Shown: in pieces, positions 35,679 through 45,601 of the stretch
How the letters are laid out: each line of letters starts with the position of its first letter
Position numbering within the stretch: the first letter of the stretch is position 1
NCBI RefSeq assembly: GCF_003751225.1
Contig: NZ_RJKE01000001.1
Span: 6,696,001 to 6,760,000 of the forward strand
Direction: 5' to 3'
Source of the DNA: Actinocorallia herbida
Lineage (GTDB): Bacteria > Actinomycetota > Actinomycetes > Streptosporangiales > Streptosporangiaceae
Length of the DNA stretch: 64,000 bases
Notes under the pieces: generated by a model
Database searches by the model: none
What the model was told of the DNA's origin: nothing
The model's input: only the letters and a program-made list of their open reading frames with translations
Program-made: the position numbers and the translations under genes

Positions 35679-36532
35679 CTCCCGTGCTCCTTGGCGTAGG
35701 CCAGGAACTCCCGCGCCACCTGAGGGAGGGGGCGGTGGGCGTGGACCAGGCCGATGGTGCGGGTCACGGGAGGCATGAGGGAGCGCACCACGAGGCCCTC
35801 GGTGTCCTCGACCTGGTTGCGGTACCACAGCAGGGAGCCCCGCCCCGCGCGCACCCAGCCGGGCCAGGCGCTGCGCTCGTCGGACTCCACCGCGACGACG
35901 ACGTTCGCGCCGATCGCGCCGAGCATCGCGTCCAGCTCGGCCCGTCTCGCGGTGCCGCGGGTCGGCACGATCAGGCGCAGGCCCTCCATCGCCGCGGGTG
36001 ACACCGGGTCGCGCAGCTTCAGCGCGGGCGGCGAGATGAGGACCACCTCGCGCTGGTCGAACGGGTGGGCCGCGAGATCGCCCGGCACCGGCAGGTCGGT
36101 GACGGCGAGGTCGGCCTGCCCGGACCGCACCGCCGCGCCGACCGCCTCGCGCCCGTCGCAGCGGACCACCCGCACCTTCACCGCGGGCTGGTCGCGGGCG
36201 AACCTCGGCAGGAGCCGGGCGGTCAGCTCCGGTTCCAGCGTGGGCGTCGCGGCGATGCGCAGCTCCGACCCCCGGCCCTGCCCGCGCGTCACCGCCTCGA
36301 TGGCGTCGACCGCCTCCAGCGCGATGCGCGCCTGGCGCACCACCTGCTCCCCCGCGGCGGTCAGCACCACCCCCCGTCCCGATCTGGCGAACAGCTCGAT
36401 CCCCAGTTCACGCTCCAGCTCCCGCACGGCCCGGGAGAGAGCTGGTTGAGCGACGTAAAGCGCCTGTGCCGCCGACGTCATGGTGCCGTGGTCGGCGGTG
36501 GCCACGACGTAGCGCAGCTGCCGCAGATTCAT
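35675..36532 (-). CDS. LysR-family transcriptional regulator
   Basis: A 285-residue regulator. The N-terminal winged helix (MNLRQLRYVVATADHG, AAQALYVAQPALSRAVRELERELG) and linker helix are typical; the C-terminal half is a periplasmic-binding-like effector domain (LRIAATPTLEP, LAVTDLPVP). ATG 36532 is used; the frame extends 14 codons upstream without support. A 12-bp perfect palindrome (36593-36604) lies about 60 bases upstream, a likely autoregulatory site. Its effector is unknown. Confidence 0.88.
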   Translation of the reverse strand: MNLRQLRYVVATADHGTMTSAAQALYVAQPALSRAVRELERELGIELFARSGRGVVLTAAGEQVVRQARIALEAVDAIEAVTRGQGRGSELRIAATPTLEPELTARLLPRFARDQPAVKVRVVRCDGREAVGAAVRSGQADLAVTDLPVPGDLAAHPFDQREVVLISPPALKLRDPVSPAAMEGLRLIVPTRGTARRAELDAMLGAIGANVVVAVESDERSAWPGWVRAGRGSLLWYRNQVEDTEGLVVRSLMPPVTRTIGLVHAHRPLPQVAREFLAYAKEHGS

Positions 36533-36592
36533 GCCCTTGACGGTATGGCACCGGGGCCCGCCGTTCTCGAACATGACGGAAAGCCACCGGTT

Positions 36593-36604
36593 GTAACTAG
36601 TTAC
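36593..36604. promoter_or_regulatory. GTAACTAGTTAC palindrome upstream of LysR gene
   Basis: A perfect 12-base palindrome, AT-rich against its surroundings, between the stop of the Lrp-like gene and the start of the LysR gene. Wider flanks GTTG and CAAC also pair. Placement suits an operator for the LysR promoter. Confidence 0.45.
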
Positions 36605-36613
36605 GCCAACGAT

Positions 36614-37513
36614 TCACGCGCGGTCCGGCAGTTCCGCCGCGTACGACTCCTTGACGATCTCCAGCACCTGCCAGGAGTCCAGCTCGCGGACGTGCCCGAT
36701 GGCCCGCACCGCGTCGAGGACGTCGACGAGTCCGACGGCCGAGCCGGCCTCGGCCCGGCCCATGAGATCGAACCTGCCGAAACCCGCCGACAGGTACCGC
36801 ACCCCGTCGAGCGCGCCGATCTCCTTGGCCGCGCGCCGCACCGACCCGCCGACCACGACGCCGAACGCGGCGAGCTCCTGGCTGCCCAGGGCGGCCGGAT
36901 CGGCCAGGCCCGTCACCTGGATCACCCCCGAGCGCATCAGGCGGACCACACGCGCTCTGGTGGCCGCCTGGGACAGTCCGATGATCCCGGCGAGCCGGGT
37001 GTAGGGGGCGCGGCCGTCGCGCTGCAGCTCCTGGAGGAGGCGCCAGTCGATGTCGTCGAGCGCGACGTCGCCGAGTCTTCGCACGACCGAGTGGGCGTCC
37101 TTGACGACCTCTGCCGAGCGGAACACCTCCACGGCCGCCACGCCGGGGAGCTGTCTGATCTCGTCGACGGCGTCGGCGAGCGCGACGTCGTCGCGGGCCC
37201 GCGCCTCGGCGAGGACCGACCGCTCTCCGGTGGTGAGGCCCGTGAAGCAGACCGCGGGATGTTTGGCCACTTCGCGCGCCGTCTCACGGGCGGGGCCTGC
37301 GCTGGTGACGGCGAGATGACCGACTGCGCTGGCCCCGATGACCCGGGCGTGCACGATGCCTACGACACGGACGACGCCGTGTTCGAGAAGGCTCTGCACC
37401 CGGGCTCTGACCGCCGTGCGGGAGAGCCCGACGCGATCCGCGAGAGCCTGGAACGTCGCCCGGCCGTCCCGCTGGAGTTCGCGGACCAGCACGGAGTCCA
37501 CTGCGTCCAGCAA
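36614..37513 (-). CDS. Double Lrp/AsnC-type regulator
   Basis: A 299-residue protein holding two Lrp-like halves. The first HTH is DSVLVRELQRDGRATFQALADRV; the second, about 140 residues later, is LLQELQRDGRAPYTRLAGIIG. Both are followed by AsnC-type ligand-binding strands (LAVTSAGPARE..., FGVVVGGSVRR...). Such two-repeat Lrp proteins are common in actinomycetes. TTG 37513 is the start, with AGGAGG 8 bases upstream. Effector and targets unknown; the upstream region carries a nested inverted repeat. Confidence 0.88.
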   Translation of the reverse strand: MLDAVDSVLVRELQRDGRATFQALADRVGLSRTAVRARVQSLLEHGVVRVVGIVHARVIGASAVGHLAVTSAGPARETAREVAKHPAVCFTGLTTGERSVLAEARARDDVALADAVDEIRQLPGVAAVEVFRSAEVVKDAHSVVRRLGDVALDDIDWRLLQELQRDGRAPYTRLAGIIGLSQAATRARVVRLMRSGVIQVTGLADPAALGSQELAAFGVVVGGSVRRAAKEIGALDGVRYLSAGFGRFDLMGRAEAGSAVGLVDVLDAVRAIGHVRELDSWQVLEIVKESYAAELPDRA

Positions 37514-37541
37514 GGGGAGTCCTCCTGTCGAATGGGGTTCG

Positions 37542-37587
37542 CAAGATCCTTACATTTTCCAGCCGGAAGTGGGAAATTTTGATCTTG
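37542..37587. promoter_or_regulatory. Nested inverted repeat upstream of the Lrp-type gene
   Basis: CAAGATC (37542-37548) pairs with GATCTTG (37581-37587), and inside it TTTCC (37556-37560) pairs with GGAAA (37572-37576). The block is strikingly AT-rich and lies 29-74 bases before the TTG start, as expected for a Lrp/AsnC autoregulatory site. Confidence 0.5.
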
Positions 37588-37693
37588 CTCGTGTTTGCCC
37601 CGTTCCACCGCACAGGAACCGGCGGTGCGGCCCCCTTCGATGTCCGAAAGAACGGCCGAGGACCGGCCTCGCACGTCGGAACAGCACCGGTGA

Positions 37694-39436
37694 TCAGCCC
37701 CATTCCTCGGTGGCGTTTCCCACTTCTGGCCGCAAGGTGAGCCCTCGGGCGAAGCAACGGACGAGACCCGGAGGCCGGAAGCCGACATGACCGGACGGAC
37801 CGGGCACCGCCTCCAGCAGCCGCGCGTCCACCAGTTCCTCGAGGGCGTCCTTGTTCTCCCGGCTGTCCCGGTGATCCCGACCGTCCCGGTTCCCCGGGCT
37901 TTCCCGGTCGAACGATCCGTCGCCGAGCCTGGCGAAGGCCCGCCGGGCCGGCGCGGAGAGACCCGCGTGCGTGGCGGCCAGACCCGGCCGCACGTCGAGG
38001 TCGCCGTGCGCCAGTTCGGCGAGCCTGCCGTCCTCGTCGCTCAGCCGCCGCACGAGGTCGGCGAGCCGCCAGTGCGGCTTGCCCGCCAGCCGCGCGGCCG
38101 CCGCGCGCACCGCGAGCGGCAGCCGGTCGCACAGGTCGACGATCCGGGCCGCGGCGCCTGGTTCCGCGGCCACCCGCTCGGTGCCGGCGATCCGCGCGAG
38201 CAGCAGCAGCGCGTCGGCCACGGGCAGCGGGGCGAGTTCGACGTGGACGGCGCCGGGCAGCGCGCTCAGCCTCGCCCGGCCGGCCACCAGGACCGCGGGG
38301 CCCTCGCCGCCCGGAAGCAGCGGCAGCACCTGGCCTTCGCCGCCCGCGTCGTTGAGGACGATCAGCAGCCGCCGCCCGTGGGTGCGCGCCCGGTACAGCT
38401 CGGCGCGCTCGGCCAGGCCCGCGGGCGGGGAGTCCACGCCGAGCATGCGCAGCAGCCTGCCCAGGACCTCGGCGGGGTCCGCGGTGAAGTGCAGGTCGAC
38501 GTACAGGCGTCCGTCGGGGAACCGGGCGCGCATCCGGTAGGCGGCGCGCACCGCGAGCGCCGTGGCGCCCGCGCCCGGCCTGCCGCTCACCGCGACGATC
38601 GGCAGCGCCGCGCGCGCCCCGGGCCCGCCCAGCGCCGTCAGAACGCGCGCCAGCTCGGTCTCCCTGCCGGTGAAGTCGGCGGGGTCGTGCGGCAGCGTGG
38701 TCTCGGCCGACGGCGGCCCGGTGAGCACGTTGAGGTGGGTGCGGCGCAGCTCGGGACCCGGCTCCAGGCCCAGCTCGGCGACGAGGACGCGGCGGGCCTT
38801 CCCGTAGACCTCGAGCGCCTCCGGGCGGCGGCCCGATCGCGCCAGCGCCACCATGAGCTGCGCGTGGAACCGCTCGCGCAGCGGATGCCCGGCGCACAGC
38901 CCCGTCAGCTCCGGCACCAGGTCGGCCGCGGCCCCGCGCGCCAGATCGACGCGGATCCGCTCCTCCAGCGCGAGCAGCCGCTGCTCCTCCAGCAGCGCCG
39001 CCTCGGCGTGCAGGCCGGGCACGCCCGCGAGGGCCGGACCCGACCATCCGCCCAGCGCCTCGGTCAGCAGCCGCGCGGCCCGCTCGGCGTCGCCGGCCCG
39101 GTCGGCGGCGCGCGCCTCGCGGACCCGGGCGCCGAATCCGAGCGCGTCCACTGCCTCGGCGTCGAGTCGCAGCAGATAGCCGGGCGGACGGGTGACGAGC
39201 AGGCCGCGGTCCGGGCCCAGCGCGCGGCGCAGGGCCGAGACGCAGCCGTGGATCTGGGTCGTGGAGGTCGCCGGAGGATCGCCCGGCCACACCGCGCAGA
39301 CCAGCCGCGCGACGCTCACCGGCCGCCCCGCCTCCAGCGCGAGCGCCGCCAGCACGGCCCGCGCCCGGGGACCGACCGGCACGGCGCCGCGCTCCCCGTC
39401 GCGTAGCTCCACGGGGCCCAGGAGCCTGACCTGCAT
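37694..39436 (-). CDS. SARP/AfsR-like regulator (BTAD + NB-ARC), lacking TPRs
   Basis: A 580-residue regulator. Residues 1-95 are an OmpR-like winged helix (MQVRLLGPVELRDG, RAVLAALALEAGRPVS). Residues 95-240 are the bacterial transcriptional activation domain (RFHAQLMVALARSGRRPEAL, then ELGLEPGPELRR). Residues 255-510 are an NB-ARC ATPase with degenerate P-loop VAVSGRPGAGATALAV, ILLNDAG-like strand and RLPLAVRAAAARLAG. The TPR region of full-length AfsR relatives is missing. Near residue 515 a charged repetitive stretch (ESPGNRDGRDHRDSRENKD) looks like a repeat expansion. SARPs activate secondary-metabolite genes, but no such cluster is visible nearby. Confidence 0.85.
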   Translation of the reverse strand: MQVRLLGPVELRDGERGAVPVGPRARAVLAALALEAGRPVSVARLVCAVWPGDPPATSTTQIHGCVSALRRALGPDRGLLVTRPPGYLLRLDAEAVDALGFGARVREARAADRAGDAERAARLLTEALGGWSGPALAGVPGLHAEAALLEEQRLLALEERIRVDLARGAAADLVPELTGLCAGHPLRERFHAQLMVALARSGRRPEALEVYGKARRVLVAELGLEPGPELRRTHLNVLTGPPSAETTLPHDPADFTGRETELARVLTALGGPGARAALPIVAVSGRPGAGATALAVRAAYRMRARFPDGRLYVDLHFTADPAEVLGRLLRMLGVDSPPAGLAERAELYRARTHGRRLLIVLNDAGGEGQVLPLLPGGEGPAVLVAGRARLSALPGAVHVELAPLPVADALLLLARIAGTERVAAEPGAAARIVDLCDRLPLAVRAAAARLAGKPHWRLADLVRRLSDEDGRLAELAHGDLDVRPGLAATHAGLSAPARRAFARLGDGSFDRESPGNRDGRDHRDSRENKDALEELVDARLLEAVPGPSGHVGFRPPGLVRCFARGLTLRPEVGNATEEWG

Positions 39437-39469
39437 AGGTTCGTTCTCCTCCCCGCCAAGGCCCTGTGA

Positions 39470-41017
<1,548 letters not shown>

Positions 41018-41093
41018 CGGCACGGTGATGGGCGCGCCATCCGACGGTCCGGCTACGTGATCATGGAACGCGGTGCTGTGATCATGTTCGGCC

Positions 41094-42464
41094 ATGGAGA
41101 ACCACCTGCTCGGCGCCGCCCCCACCTTCCGCGCGGCCCGGCGGCCGCTCGGCGCGTCGGGCCTCGGCGCCGCGCTGCTGGCGACGGCGGTCTCGGCGCT
41201 CGTGCCCGGTCTCGCCCACCTGCGGGCGGGCCGGGTGCGGACCGGGCGGCTGCTGCTCGTCGGCTGGGTGTCGGCCACCTCGGCCGTGCTGCTCGTCCTG
41301 GCGGTGGCCGCGCCCTCGCCCGCCGAGGTGGCGGTCAGCCCCGGATGGCTCACCGCGGTCATCTGCGGGTCGGTCCTCGTCGCGATGGCCTGGACCGGCC
41401 TCGTCATCGCCTCCTACGCGGCGGTCCGGCCGATGGCCCCTTCGGCGGGCGTGCGGTTCGTGGGCGCGGTGGCCGTCGGGCTGCTGTGCGCGCTCGTCGC
41501 CGCCCCTCCCCTCGCGCTCGCCCACTACGGCGACGTCCAGCGCGACCTGATCAACGGGGTCTTCTCGAGTTCCCCCGGCGATGGCGCCACCGGCGATGGC
41601 GCCCCCGAAGCCGAGGACGCGCGCTGGACCGGCCCCGACCGTCTCAACGTCCTCCTGCTCGGCGGAGACGCCGACGTGGGCCGCACCGGCGTCCGCACCG
41701 ACAGCGTGACCGTCGCCAGCATCGACGCCCGCGACGGCTCCACCGTGCTGCTGAGCCTTCCCCGCAACCTCCAGCACGTCCCGGTCTGGGACGGCTCCCG
41801 CGAGATCCCCTTTCCGCGCGAGCAGCTCCTCAACGCCGTCTACGAGTTCGGCGAGCGGCACCGGATCCCGGCGGGCGCCGAGCGGCCCGGCGCCGAACTG
41901 CTCAAGCGGACCGTCTCCCACGTGCTCAGCCTGCCGATCCACCACTACGCGCTCATCGACATGCGCAGCTTCCGCCGCATCATCGACGCGCTGGGCGGGC
42001 TGCGCGTCTGCGCCCCGAAAGCCGTCCCGGTGCCTCGCGAGCAGATCGCCGCGGGCGTCATCCCCGCGGGCTGCGCGAAGCTGAACGGCCGGGAGGCCCT
42101 GTGGTACGGGCGCTCGCGCACCGGCAGCAGCGACTACGCCAGGATGGACCGGCAGAAGTGCCTGCTGTGGGAGCTGTCCCGCCAGGCCACTCCCCTGAAG
42201 GTCCTGCGCGGCTTCCAGCGGCTCGCCAGGGCGTTCCGGGAGTCCGTCCACACCGATCTACCGCGCGGCCTCCTGCCGGGTCTCCTGGACCTCGCGGGAC
42301 GCGTCCGGAAGGCCCCCGTCGTCAGCGTCCAGTTCAAGCCGCCGCTCGTCCGGCCGGGCGCGCCCGACTACGGCCTGATCCGGCGGACCGCGGCGCGGAC
42401 CCTCGCCGCCGACGGTCGCGGGCGGGTCAGCGCCGTCCATGATTTGGGCAGGACCTGCTCCTGA
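41094..42464 (+). CDS. LytR-CpsA-Psr (LCP) family protein, copy 1
   Basis: A 456-residue membrane enzyme. Four N-terminal hydrophobic segments (residues 20-145) are followed by an extracellular LCP domain. That domain has DRLNVLLLGGDADV, RTDSVTVASIDARDG, LLSLPRNLQHVPV with the pyrophosphate-binding Arg, YALIDMRSFRRIIDALGG, and LNGREALWYGRSR with further catalytic Arg residues. LCP proteins attach glycopolymers to peptidoglycan. The multi-TM N-terminus is unusual; most LCPs have one TM. Tandem with copy 2. Confidence 0.9.
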   Translation: MENHLLGAAPTFRAARRPLGASGLGAALLATAVSALVPGLAHLRAGRVRTGRLLLVGWVSATSAVLLVLAVAAPSPAEVAVSPGWLTAVICGSVLVAMAWTGLVIASYAAVRPMAPSAGVRFVGAVAVGLLCALVAAPPLALAHYGDVQRDLINGVFSSSPGDGATGDGAPEAEDARWTGPDRLNVLLLGGDADVGRTGVRTDSVTVASIDARDGSTVLLSLPRNLQHVPVWDGSREIPFPREQLLNAVYEFGERHRIPAGAERPGAELLKRTVSHVLSLPIHHYALIDMRSFRRIIDALGGLRVCAPKAVPVPREQIAAGVIPAGCAKLNGREALWYGRSRTGSSDYARMDRQKCLLWELSRQATPLKVLRGFQRLARAFRESVHTDLPRGLLPGLLDLAGRVRKAPVVSVQFKPPLVRPGAPDYGLIRRTAARTLAADGRGRVSAVHDLGRTCS

Positions 42465-42535
42465 CCGCGATGCGGGCGCGAATCACGGGCACACCTTCCC
42501 TCAGATTCCATGGGGCCGAGATCGGGGGAGGGTCC

Positions 42536-43966
42536 ATGCGGCATGGGCAGGGCAGGCAGTTGGTCAGGGCGTTCGCGCTCACCCTCGCTTCGGCCCTGCT
42601 GTGGGGGGTCGCCCATCTGGCGACAGGCCGCCGCTTCACCGGCGGCGTCCTCGCGACCGCCTACACGGTGGTCTTCATGGGCATCGGCCTGTGCGCGACC
42701 CGCTGGCGAGGGCATGTCGCCGAACTCGCGGTGCAGCCCGACTGGCTGACCCTCATGATGATCGGCTGCCTGGTCCTGGCGGTCTGCTGGACCCTGGTGA
42801 TCGCGGTGTCGTGGCGGCTCGTCCGTCCGGAGGGCCTCGGCGCCCCGTCCCGGATCCTGGCCGTCGGCGCCGTCACCGGCCTGTGCCTGGTGATCGCCGC
42901 GCCGTTCGCGTTCGCCGCGCACAACACCCTGGTCGCCCGCGACACCCTGACGGCGATCTTCGGCGGGCACGCCGACAAGGGCGACGGACGCGTCCTCGCC
43001 GGGAAGAAGCGGCTCAACGTCCTCCTGCTCGGCGGGGACTCCGGCCGCAACAGGTTCGGTGTGCGCACCGACAGCGTCACGCTCGCCAGCGTCGACACCC
43101 GCACCGGCGACACCGTCCTGCTAGGGCTGCCGCGCAACCTTGAACACGTGCCGATGCCCCAGGGCCCGGCCCGCCAGCGGTTCCCCGATGGCTTCGCCGG
43201 CGACGGAGCCCTTACCCCCGGCCTCCTGAACGAGGTCTACCAGTACGCGGAAGAACACCCGGAGATGGTCCCGGGAGTCCCCGACGGCAAGCGCGGCCCG
43301 GCGCTGATCAAGCAGACCGTCGCCGGAGTCCTCGGCCTTCCCGTCGACTACTACGTCCTCGCCGACATGAAGGGCTTCGCCCAGCTCGTCGACGCCATGG
43401 GCGGGGTGTGGCTGCGCATCCCCGAGGACATCACCTTCGGCAAGTACGACGAGGGCCGCCTCGCCGCCGGATACCGGCGCCTGTCGGGCACCGAGGCCCT
43501 CTGGTACGGGCGGTCGCGCACCTTCAGCAGCGACTACGTGCGGATGGCCCGGCAGAAGTGCCTCCTCCGGGCCATCGCCCGCCAGGCCGACCCGGGCCGC
43601 GTGCTCACCCGGTTCGAGCAGCTCGCGGTGGCGGCCCGGCACACGATCGCGACCGACGTCCCGCAGAAGATGCTGCCTTCGCTGCTCAAGCTCGCGGGCC
43701 GGGTCAAGGACGGCGGGAAGATCACCAGCCTCCAGTTCACGCCCCCGCTGATCGACACCTCCGCGCCCGACTGGGCCCTCATCCAGCGGCTCTCGGCCCA
43801 GGCGCTCGCCTCGCCGTCGCGCAAGGCGGCCGACGCCCTGCACGGCACCGCCGAGGGGAGCGCGGCGGCGCGGAAGGCGAACGTGGACGACGCCTCCTCT
43901 GGAGGCGCCGCGCCTTCACCCGCCGACGGAGCCGCGACCTCCCTCGACGCCACATGCCCGTCCTGA
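42536..43966 (+). CDS. LytR-CpsA-Psr (LCP) family protein, copy 2
   Basis: A 476-residue paralog of the preceding gene, sharing the four-TM N-terminus and LCP motifs (KRLNVLLLGGDSG, RTDSVTLASVDTRTGD, LLGLPRNLEHVPM, YVLADMKGFAQLVDAMGG, EALWYGRSRTFSSDY). ATG 42536 is used, with GGGGGAGG 5 bases upstream; the frame is open to 42470. An Ala/Ser-rich C-terminal tail of 40 residues is absent from copy 1. The 71-base gap to copy 1 suggests co-transcription after tandem duplication. Confidence 0.9.
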   Translation: MRHGQGRQLVRAFALTLASALLWGVAHLATGRRFTGGVLATAYTVVFMGIGLCATRWRGHVAELAVQPDWLTLMMIGCLVLAVCWTLVIAVSWRLVRPEGLGAPSRILAVGAVTGLCLVIAAPFAFAAHNTLVARDTLTAIFGGHADKGDGRVLAGKKRLNVLLLGGDSGRNRFGVRTDSVTLASVDTRTGDTVLLGLPRNLEHVPMPQGPARQRFPDGFAGDGALTPGLLNEVYQYAEEHPEMVPGVPDGKRGPALIKQTVAGVLGLPVDYYVLADMKGFAQLVDAMGGVWLRIPEDITFGKYDEGRLAAGYRRLSGTEALWYGRSRTFSSDYVRMARQKCLLRAIARQADPGRVLTRFEQLAVAARHTIATDVPQKMLPSLLKLAGRVKDGGKITSLQFTPPLIDTSAPDWALIQRLSAQALASPSRKAADALHGTAEGSAAARKANVDDASSGGAAPSPADGAATSLDATCPS

Positions 43967-44005
43967 TGGTGGACGCCCGGCGCCCCGCCCGCGGACACTG
44001 AGAGC

Positions 44006-44440
44006 ATGCGCGCGAAGTACCGGCTGAGGCAGGTCGTCAACATCGTGAACCTGTCGACGCCCCTGGGCCTCCTGCTCGCGCGCGCCGGAGGGCACGGCGT
44101 CGTACGGCGCGGCCCCGACGGGCTGCTTCTCGCCGACGGCTACCGGCTTCCCTTGCCCGTCGCCCCCGCCTTCACCCTCGGCAACGTCATAGTGTTCCGC
44201 GACCTCCGCCTGCTGGAAGGCAGGCCGAGGCTCCTCGCCCATGAGGGGAGGCACGCCACCCAGTACTCGTGGTGCCTGGGCGTCGTGATGCTCCTCCCCT
44301 ACCTGGCGTGCGTCATGGCGTCGTTCGCCCTGTGCGGCGACTGGGCGTCCTACAACCCCTTCGAACGGCTCGCAGGGCTGGAGGACGGCGGCTACCGGAA
44401 GCGAAGACTCAGAGGCGCCCGGTTCAGAGGCGCTCGATGA
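44006..44440 (+). CDS. Small membrane-associated protein with HEGRH motif
   Basis: A 144-residue protein. LLAHEGRHATQYSWCLG is an HExxH-like zinc-site motif followed at once by a membrane segment (VVMLLPYLACVMASFAL), then YNPFERLAGLEDGGY. The arrangement HExxHxxQ plus TM recalls minimal actinobacterial DUF proteins resembling metalloprotease cores. The third zinc ligand is not obvious, though the Glu of FERLAGLEDG is a candidate. The tail is strongly basic and overlaps the 3' end of the convergent thiolase gene by 17 bases. Proteolytic activity is inference. Confidence 0.65.
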   Translation: MRAKYRLRQVVNIVNLSTPLGLLLARAGGHGVVRRGPDGLLLADGYRLPLPVAPAFTLGNVIVFRDLRLLEGRPRLLAHEGRHATQYSWCLGVVMLLPYLACVMASFALCGDWASYNPFERLAGLEDGGYRKRRLRGARFRGAR

Positions 44441-45575
44441 TCGTCACGTTGGCCTGGCCGCCGCCTTCGCACATCGTCTGGAGGCCGTACCTTCCACCGG
44501 TCCGCTCCAGCTCGCCGAGCAGCGACGTCATCAGCCGCGCCCCGGTCGCGCCGAGGGGGTGGCCGAGGGAGATCGCGCCGCCGTTCGGGTTGGTCTTCGC
44601 CGGGTCGTAGCCGGTGTCCTTCAGCCACGCCAGGACGACCGACGCGAACGCCTCGTTGATCTCCACCGCGTCGATCTGGTCCATGGACATGCCGGACTTC
44701 TTCAGCGCGTGGAACGTCGCGGGGATCGGCGCGCTCAGCATCCGCACCGGGTCCTCACCGCGCACGCTCAGGTGGTGGATGCGCGCCCGCGGGGTCAGCC
44801 CGTGGTCGCGGACCGCCTGCTCGGAGGCGATGAGGAGGGCCGCCGACCCGTCGGAGATCTGCGAGGCCAGCGCCGCGGTGAGCCGCCCGCCCTCGACGAG
44901 GGTCTTCAGCCCGCGCATCTTCTCCAGCGTGCTGTCGCGGCGCGGCCCCTCGTCGTGCTCGACCCCTGCGAGCGGCGCGATCTCCTTCGCGAACCTGCCC
45001 TCGTCGATCGCCCGGATCGCGCGCTGGTGGGAAGAGTACGCGAACTCCTCCATGGCCTCCCGGGTGATGCCCCACTGCTCGGCGATCATCTCAGCGCCCC
45101 GGAACTGCGACACCTCCTGGCCGCCGTAGCGCGCCTCCCAGCCCACCGACCCGGCGAACGGCCCGGCGAAGCCCAGCGCGACGCCCGCGGTCATCGCGTA
45201 CGCGATCGGGATCTTCGACATGTTCTGCACGCCGCCCGCCACCACGAGGTCCTGGGTGCCCGACAGGACGCCCTGGGCCGCGAAGTGCACCGCCTGCTGG
45301 GACGACCCGCACTGGCGGTCCACCGTCGTCCCCGGGACCTCCTCGGGCATGCCCGCGGCCAGCCAGGCGGTCCGGGCGATGTCGCCGGCCTGCGGCCCGA
45401 CGGTGTCGACGCAGCCGAACACCACGTCGTCCACGGCCGCCGGGTCGATGCCCGTACGCTGGATCAGCGCGCTGATCGCGTGCGCGCCGAGGTCGGCCGG
45501 ATGGACCTCCGCGAGCCCGCCGTTGCGCCGTCCGACGGGGCTGCGGACCGCGTCGACGATATAGGCCTCTGCCAT
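44424..45575 (-). CDS. fadA6: FadA6-like steroid-pathway thiolase
   Basis: A 383-residue thiolase with the acyl-enzyme Cys in TTVDRQCGSSQQAVH, the active-site His in NGGAISLGHPLGATGAR and the second Cys in MCEGGGQANV. Sequence style (IVDAVRSPVGRRNGGLAEVHPADLGA) and its place 26 bases after an IpdF-like reductase match FadA6 of the KstR2 regulon. FadA6 acts on CoA thioesters from steroid C/D rings (established in mycobacteria). ATG 45575 follows GAGGAGA. Assignment to this thiolase subclass rests partly on context. Confidence 0.85.
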   Translation of the reverse strand: MAEAYIVDAVRSPVGRRNGGLAEVHPADLGAHAISALIQRTGIDPAAVDDVVFGCVDTVGPQAGDIARTAWLAAGMPEEVPGTTVDRQCGSSQQAVHFAAQGVLSGTQDLVVAGGVQNMSKIPIAYAMTAGVALGFAGPFAGSVGWEARYGGQEVSQFRGAEMIAEQWGITREAMEEFAYSSHQRAIRAIDEGRFAKEIAPLAGVEHDEGPRRDSTLEKMRGLKTLVEGGRLTAALASQISDGSAALLIASEQAVRDHGLTPRARIHHLSVRGEDPVRMLSAPIPATFHALKKSGMSMDQIDAVEINEAFASVVLAWLKDTGYDPAKTNPNGGAISLGHPLGATGARLMTSLLGELERTGGRYGLQTMCEGGGQANVTIIERL

Positions 45576-45601
45576 TGCTGTTTCTCCTCGCTCGGGGGCC
45601 C

